A DNA stretch of 64,000 bases from positions 930,001 to 994,000 of the forward strand of contig NZ_CP030850.1 of assembly GCF_003325355.1 (NCBI RefSeq). Direction: 5' to 3'. The notes under the pieces are model-generated. The model did no database searches, had not been told where the DNA came from, and was given only the letters and a program-made list of their open reading frames with translations. Position numbers and translations under genes: made by a program. This document shows, piece by piece, positions 63,462-64,000 of the stretch; position 1 is the first letter of the stretch; every line of letters starts with the position of its first letter. Origin of the DNA: Runella rosea (lineage in GTDB: Bacteria > Bacteroidota > Bacteroidia > Cytophagales > Spirosomataceae).

Positions 63462-64000
63462 TTAAAATTTATAACCAATGCTAAGACGGCTGTTGCGGAG
63501 TGGCTCGGTTTGCCAATAGTACGCGTTCAACCACGTATAGGGCGCGCCCGAAAACAGGTATTCATTCAGTAAGTTGTTGACATTGAGCGCCACCGTCAGG
63601 CGGTTGCTCTGCCACGACACGGCTCCGTCGAGGCGAAAATAATTGGGGAGCGCCTGGTTCGTTCCGTCAAATACGTACCACGACGAACGGTCTACTTGCC
63701 ACTGATAGCCCAGCGAAGCGCCCAATCCTTTCAAGTTGCCATTGCTAACACGGTATGAAAGCCACGCGTTGGTGATGTGCTTTGTTGCCCCCGCTACGGC
63801 CACGCCCACCTTCTTTTCGTCGGTATCTTTGGTCACTTTTGCGTCGGTATAGGCATAATTTAGGGTCAAATCGAGGCCTTGGAGCAGTTGACCGCGCAGG
63901 TCAAACTCAACACCTTTGGTTTTGGTTTGTCCTAATTGAATTGAGAAATTCGGGTTGTTTGGGTCGGCGGTCAGGACGTTATTTTTGGTAATTTGATACA
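63462..64000 (-). CDS. C-terminal part of a FhuA-like siderophore receptor (partial)
   Basis: The frame is open to the right edge of the window, giving about 178 residues of barrel. It reads NVLTADPNNPNFSIQLGQTK, KGVEFDLRG, LDLTLNYAYTDAKVTKD, and it ends LNVNNLLNEYLFSGAPYTWL and SRLSIGYKF, the TonB siderophore receptor signature. The rest lies outside. It is the first visible gene of the operon that continues into PepSY, receptor and DUF4374 genes. Confidence 0.85.
   Translation of the reverse strand, partial: YQITKNNVLTADPNNPNFSIQLGQTKTKGVEFDLRGQLLQGLDLTLNYAYTDAKVTKDTDEKKVGVAVAGATKHITNAWLSYRVSNGNLKGLGASLGYQWQVDRSSWYVFDGTNQALPNYFRLDGAVSWQSNRLTVALNVNNLLNEYLFSGAPYTWLNAYYWQTEPLRNSRLSIGYKF

Noticed and set aside
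1-64000. CRISPR arrays, insertion sequences, integrases or rRNA genes
   Set aside because: I saw no regularly spaced direct repeats, no transposase- or integrase-like protein, and no rRNA-like sequence in the window.

Overview
The window looks like chromosomal DNA of a gliding-type Bacteroidota, most likely order Cytophagales (a Runella- or Spirosoma-like relative is my guess, not tested). The support is a gldC gene, a type IX secretion C-terminal sorting domain, SusC/FhuA-like TonB receptors, DUF1080, DUF4374 and GH92 proteins, several LytS/LytTR two-component systems, and promoters of the Bacteroidota form (TTG, about 20 bases, TAnnTTTG) with little Shine-Dalgarno signal. There are no rRNA genes, CRISPR arrays, insertion sequences or phage genes. 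One tRNA (Met, CAT) is present.

Layout. 1-6 kb: sugar 2-epimerase, mogA, a Fur-type regulator, a START-domain protein paired with a membrane protein, and an RhlE helicase. 6-10.5 kb: exported sugar-related proteins (DUF1080, beta-propeller, Tat-exported Gfo/Idh/MocA oxidoreductase), DUF4126 and EamA membrane proteins. 10.7-16.8 kb: infC, a coiled-coil membrane protein, an RluD-type synthase, DUF983, AraC regulator, an NTF2-like lipoprotein and a double VOC protein. 16.9-22.3 kb: GH92, a LytS/LytTR pair, and OxyR with both redox cysteines. 22.5-31.1 kb: PatB/MalY aminotransferase, ATP-grasp, FtsX/LolE-like permease, diheme cytochrome, gldC, argC, an M15 peptidase lipoprotein and a GH113-like lipoprotein. 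31.3-37.1 kb: housekeeping block on the minus strand (lptF/G-like, rpsO, pnp, rpoD, START-like protein). 37.2-43.2 kb: tRNA-Met, a tiny sorting-domain protein, LolA-like protein, trpA, a divergent peptide deformylase, and a large PQQ/HEAT/cytochrome protein.

43.3-51.8 kb is a signalling island. A beta-lactamase-fold lipoprotein is followed by LytS-LytTR; then, beyond an opposing oxidoreductase gene, come two overlapping LytS genes and a second LytTR regulator. All are paralogous. The first kinase of the second set carries two copies of the membrane module and has an eroded ATP-binding domain, so it may be a sensory pseudokinase partner. I consider this the most unusual system in the window.

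51.8-57 kb: a second Fur-family gene, an alpha/beta hydrolase, a cobalamin riboswitch in front of metE, and a hemerythrin-like protein. 57.1-64 kb: a minus-strand iron/metal acquisition operon: FhuA-like receptor (cut by the window end), PepSY membrane protein, TonB receptor, DUF4374 lipoprotein, then an Asp-box protein with cysteine motifs. The PepSY-receptor-DUF4374 order resembles the XusABC xenosiderophore system of Bacteroides.
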